The notes beneath the pieces are model-generated. The model saw nothing but the letters and a program-made list of their open reading frames with translations, ran no database searches and was not told where the DNA came from. From Pseudomonadota bacterium (GTDB lineage Bacteria > Pseudomonadota > Gammaproteobacteria > Thiotrichales > Thiotrichaceae), in assembly GCA_002747435.1 (NCBI GenBank), contig PDPH01000053.1, positions 1 to 61,550 on the forward strand: a DNA stretch of 61,550 nucleotides, given 5' to 3'. The position numbers were made by a program, and so were the translations under genes. Within the stretch, counting starts at the first letter, position 1. Every line of letters starts with the position of its first letter. Positions 58,870 to 61,550 of the stretch are shown in pieces.

Positions 58870-60248
58870 GTACTACGTCAACCATGACCACCATGACCCC
58901 GCGTGAAATTGTTCAAGAGTTGGACAAGCATGTGATCGGCCAAGATAAAGCTAAGCGCTCGGTGGCGATTGCACTGCGAAATCGCTGGCGCAGGCAACAA
59001 TTGCAAGAACCACTGCGCTACGAAGTTACGCCAAAAAATATTTTAATGATAGGTCCGACCGGTGTCGGTAAAACAGAAATAGCCCGTCGCCTTGCTAAGT
59101 TAGCCAATGCACCTTTTATTAAGGTAGAGGCAACTAAATTTACTGAGGTTGGTTATGTAGGAAAAGAAGTCGACTCAATTATCCGCGATTTGGCCGATGT
59201 TGCAGTCAAAATGCTGCGTGAGCAGGAAGTGGATAAAGTACGTTACCGTGCTGAAGAGGCTGCCGAGGAGCGTATTCTTGATATTTTACTGCCTTCTGCT
59301 AAACCAACAGACTCTGTTAACAGCCCTTGGTTAGGCGGTGATGAAGAGGATCAATCCAAGAGTCCTGAAGAAACATCAACCCGACAGAAATTCCGTAAAA
59401 AACTACGCGAAGGGCAGTTGGATGAAAAGGAAATTGATGTTGAACTGACAGGAGCCAATATGGGGGTAGAAATCATGACGCCACCCGGCATGGAGGAAAT
59501 GGCCAGTCAGTTGCAAAGTATGTTTCAAAATATCGGCAATCAACGCAAGCGACGCCGCAAACTAAAAATCAAGGATGCCTTTAAATTATTGACCGAAGAA
59601 GAAGCGCATCGCATGGTTAATGAGGAAGAGCTAAAGCAGCGTGCCTTACACGCAGTAGAGCAAAACGGCATTGTGTTTTTGGATGAGATTGACAAAGTGG
59701 CTCGTAGTGGTGGGCAGGTCAGTGGTGCGGATGTTTCACGAGAAGGTGTACAGCGCGACTTATTGCCTTTAATCGAAGGCTCTACCGTCAATACCAAGTA
59801 TGGCATGGTTAAAACCGATCATATTTTATTTATTGCATCCGGGGCTTTTCATGTCTCCAAGCCTTCTGACCTGATTCCCGAATTGCAGGGTCGTTTGCCT
59901 ATCCGTGTCGAGATGCAAGCGCTGACAGCGGATGATTTTGAGCGCATTCTGATTGAGCCGAATGCGTCCTTGACGGAACAATATGAAGGCTTGCTGCAAA
60001 CAGAAGGTGTGAAACTGGAGTTTACTCAAGATGCCGTGCGGCGTATTGCCGAGATTGCTTTTGACGTGAATGAGCGCACAGAAAATATTGGCGCTAGACG
60101 TTTGCATACCGTTATGGAACGCTTACTGGAAGATTTATTGTATGAAGCACCGGATTGTGTCGAGGCGAAGCAGGTCGATGCTGAGTATGTCGATAGTGTG
60201 CTTGGTGAACTGGTGAAAGATGAAGATTTAAGCCGTTATATTTTGTAA
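58866..60248 (+). CDS. hslU: ATP-dependent protease ATPase subunit HslU
   Basis: A 460-residue AAA+ unfoldase that feeds substrates to HslV. Walker [10 protein letters not shown] is at 63-71, the [22 protein letters not shown] pore-loop region follows, then the intermediate domain (about 110-250) with a low-complexity acidic stretch ([15 protein letters not shown]), the Walker [11 protein letters not shown], and the C-terminal [20 protein letters not shown] sensor-2 helix. It is slightly longer than E. coli HslU (443), mostly in the intermediate domain and N-terminus. Confidence 0.97.
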   Translation: MSTTSTMTTMTPREIVQELDKHVIGQDKAKRSVAIALRNRWRRQQLQEPLRYEVTPKNILMIGPTGVGKTEIARRLAKLANAPFIKVEATKFTEVGYVGKEVDSIIRDLADVAVKMLREQEVDKVRYRAEEAAEERILDILLPSAKPTDSVNSPWLGGDEEDQSKSPEETSTRQKFRKKLREGQLDEKEIDVELTGANMGVEIMTPPGMEEMASQLQSMFQNIGNQRKRRRKLKIKDAFKLLTEEEAHRMVNEEELKQRALHAVEQNGIVFLDEIDKVARSGGQVSGADVSREGVQRDLLPLIEGSTVNTKYGMVKTDHILFIASGAFHVSKPSDLIPELQGRLPIRVEMQALTADDFERILIEPNASLTEQYEGLLQTEGVKLEFTQDAVRRIAEIAFDVNERTENIGARRLHTVMERLLEDLLYEAPDCVEAKQVDAEYVDSVLGELVKDEDLSRYIL

Positions 60249-60258
60249 GAGGCCAGTA

Positions 60259-60624
60259 ATGACACCCAGTAATATTACCCTGAATCAGAAGTCCAGAGAG
60301 TTAGTAATCGACTGGCCGACGGGTGAGCGCTACACAATGAGCTGTGAATACCTGCGAGTTCATTCGCCTTCCGCTGAGGTGCGTGGGCATGGAATCGGGC
60401 AGGAAACGCTACAAATCGGTAAGGAAGATGTGAATATCACCGCGATTGAGCCGGTTGGACATTATGCTGTCAAGCTAGTGTTTGATGATCATCATGATAG
60501 CGGCCTTTACGACTGGAATCTGCTGTACGATTTAGGTAAAAACCAGCAAGAGTATTGGCAGCTTTATCTGGAAAAATTGGCACAAGCAGGTTATCAACGT
60601 AAAGCACCAGGGCAAGTGATTTAA
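60259..60624 (+). CDS. DUF971 domain protein
   Basis: A 121-residue single-domain protein with the DUF971 pattern LVIDWPTGERYTMSCEYLRVHSPSAEVRGHG and HDSGLYDWNLLYDLG. This domain is the N-terminal module of gamma-butyrobetaine hydroxylase and also occurs alone near hslVU in gammaproteobacteria. It may be involved in iron-sulfur or metal metabolism. The function is not established. It lies 10 bases after hslU and overlaps the hisI start by one base (TAATG). Confidence 0.9.
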   Translation: MTPSNITLNQKSRELVIDWPTGERYTMSCEYLRVHSPSAEVRGHGIGQETLQIGKEDVNITAIEPVGHYAVKLVFDDHHDSGLYDWNLLYDLGKNQQEYWQLYLEKLAQAGYQRKAPGQVI

Positions 60625-61031
60625 TGGCAGAGCAAAGGCAACAGTCATTGCAGACTGTATTAGACAAGCTGAAGTACCATGAGGATGGCCTAATTCCGGC
60701 CATTGCTCAACAGCACGATACTCAGGAAATCTTAATGATGGCTTGGATGAATCGTGCTGCAATTGAAGAAAGCTTACAAACCGGTCGAGTTTGCTACTGG
60801 TCTCGCTCACGTCAATGTTTTTGGCGTAAAGGCGAGTCTTCTGGTCAAGTGCAAATGTTAAAGGAGCTACGCTTTGATTGCGATTTGGATACTGTTTTAT
60901 TGCTCGTCGATCAAACAGGTTCTGCTTGCCATACAGGACGACGGCATTGCTTTTTTTACAAAGTAGCTGGCGATCAAGTCTTGATTGATAGTGAGCCTAT
61001 GATTGTCCCTGAAAAGTTATACGGCTCGTGA
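60624..61031 (+). CDS. hisI: Phosphoribosyl-AMP cyclohydrolase HisI
   Basis: A 135-residue enzyme of histidine biosynthesis that opens the purine ring of phosphoribosyl-AMP. The motifs [37 protein letters not shown] and [27 protein letters not shown] contain the zinc and magnesium ligands. It is the stand-alone form, without the HisE domain. It is separated from any other his gene in this window. The yidD start overlaps its stop (GTGA). Confidence 0.95.
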   Translation: MAEQRQQSLQTVLDKLKYHEDGLIPAIAQQHDTQEILMMAWMNRAAIEESLQTGRVCYWSRSRQCFWRKGESSGQVQMLKELRFDCDLDTVLLLVDQTGSACHTGRRHCFFYKVAGDQVLIDSEPMIVPEKLYGS

Positions 61032-61342
61032 AACGCATTTTGATTGGCCTGATTAGAGCCTACCAATTATTTATCAGCCCCGTGATGGGTGGATCCTGCC
61101 GTTTTTACCCCACTTGCTCGCATTACGCCAAAGAAGCGATAGAGAAACACGGTGCTTTGAAAGGAAGCTGGTTGGGTTTGCGGCGTATTTTCCGTTGTCA
61201 CCCTTGGCATGAAGGCGGCATTGATTTAGTGCCAGAGCCGCAAGGCAAATCAACAAAAGATTCACATCATTATTCAGATGATTGTTGTTTATCAAGCGAG
61301 CTTAAGACTAAAGCGGATGCCACAGATTCAGACAAATCTTAA
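61028..61342 (+). CDS. yidD: Membrane protein insertion efficiency factor YidD
   Basis: A 104-residue protein with the invariant [31 protein letters not shown] and [13 protein letters not shown] motifs. YidD assists YidC in inserting inner-membrane proteins. It begins with GTG overlapping the hisI stop. The last 30 residues are a hydrophilic Ser/Asp/Lys-rich tail beyond the conserved domain. It is away from its usual rpmH-rnpA-yidC neighbours. Confidence 0.94.
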   Translation: MKRILIGLIRAYQLFISPVMGGSCRFYPTCSHYAKEAIEKHGALKGSWLGLRRIFRCHPWHEGGIDLVPEPQGKSTKDSHHYSDDCCLSSELKTKADATDSDKS

Positions 61343-61504
61343 GGCAGGCGTATTGCTCCATCCCGCCCGCCGTTTATACTTGAGAAATTTACTTCTTATT
61401 ATCTGCGCTTTAAGCTCCTGAAATAAACTAACTCTCGGTTGTTCGCTGAAATTATACCATTTCTAATAGTTTATGATCTTTGAGTTTTCATATATCCTTA
61501 ACGG

Positions 61505-61550
61505 ATGGAAAATCCTCATTATCAACTTAAAGATTACGACTTTGTGAAGC
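61505..61550 (+). CDS. Possible start of an unidentified gene, truncated by the window end
   Basis: An ATG at 61505 opens a frame that stays open to the last base and would read MENPHYQLKDYDFVK. The ribosome binding site is weak (AACGG). The 162 bases between yidD and this point hold no clear terminator or other feature. Fifteen codons are too few to name a product. Confidence 0.3.
   Translation, partial: MENPHYQLKDYDFVK

Noticed and set aside
1..61550. tRNA, rRNA or known riboswitch
   Set aside because: Reading the intergenic gaps revealed no cloverleaf, CCA-type end or recognisable riboswitch core; a covariance-model search would be decisive.

Overview
The window is a stretch of ordinary-looking gammaproteobacterial chromosome with moderate GC. 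It has no rRNA or tRNA that I could recognise, no CRISPR array, no phage and no intact insertion sequence. Gammaproteobacteria are indicated by the gene orders accD-folC-dedD-cvpA-purF, nnr-tsaE-amiB, potFGHI, hslVU, pilT-pilU and a fadL/volA-type lipase pair. The protein flavour (type IV pilus retraction ATPases, NAD-dependent Fds-type formate dehydrogenase, DUF2339/DUF3999 pair) would fit a Thiotrichales-like lineage. That genus-level guess is an inference only.

Layout. 1-3767: end of a potF-like binding protein gene, then potG, potH and potI (polyamine ABC importer), with two stem-loops between potF and potG. 3773-7179 (minus): three PilT/PilU-family pilus retraction ATPases in a row. 7231-9801: yggS, a DUF4124 protein and a general porin. 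9878-16437 (minus): accD-folC-dedD-like-cvpA-purF followed by an overlapping L,D-transpeptidase gene, with a decayed trpB/trpA remnant upstream of accD. 16624-18898: a single-domain protoglobin and a BON-MscS mechanosensitive channel. 19236-25745: an envelope block with a metallo-beta-lactamase-fold hydrolase, a PR-1-like lipoprotein, an unrecognised two-gene membrane module, a ChaN-PDZ protein and an M1-type peptidase. 25891-29380: amiB-tsaE-nnr. 29646-31519: small lipoprotein, VanZ-like protein, patatin phospholipase. 31768-38590: fdsGBA-fdhD-fdsD preceded by an NrtR-like regulator and a cluster of palindromes. 38763-42820: DUF2339/DUF3999 membrane proteins. 42827-46962: PP-loop sulfurtransferase-like protein, polysaccharide deacetylase, and a PBP4-type lipoprotein with a long coiled coil. 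47020-50569: M14-type deacylase, GCS2-type ligase, ruvB. 50674-55383: lipase lipoprotein, FadL, and a lysozyme-like lipoprotein of unknown family. 55683-58131: a lone cytoplasmic molybdopterin oxidoreductase and a 41-residue membrane peptide. 58336-61342: hslV-hslU-DUF971-hisI-yidD behind a heat-shock-type promoter. A possible new gene begins at 61505.

How the genes work together. The fds block makes a soluble NAD-linked molybdenum formate dehydrogenase with its sulfurtransferase, delta subunit and probable local regulator. The accD-to-purF block covers fatty acid, folate, division/envelope and purine functions. LdT, AmiB, DacB and the lysozyme-like lipoprotein act on peptidoglycan. FadL and the lipase handle exogenous lipids. 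PilT, PilU and the third ATPase would power pilus retraction.

The points most worth a second look are the trpB/trpA collapse fossil (16141-16437), the palindrome cluster before fdsG (37726-37825), the third retraction ATPase, the unrecognised membrane pair at 20461-22220, and the molybdoenzyme with its small membrane peptide at 55683-58131. I did not find an unmistakable new defence or secretion system.
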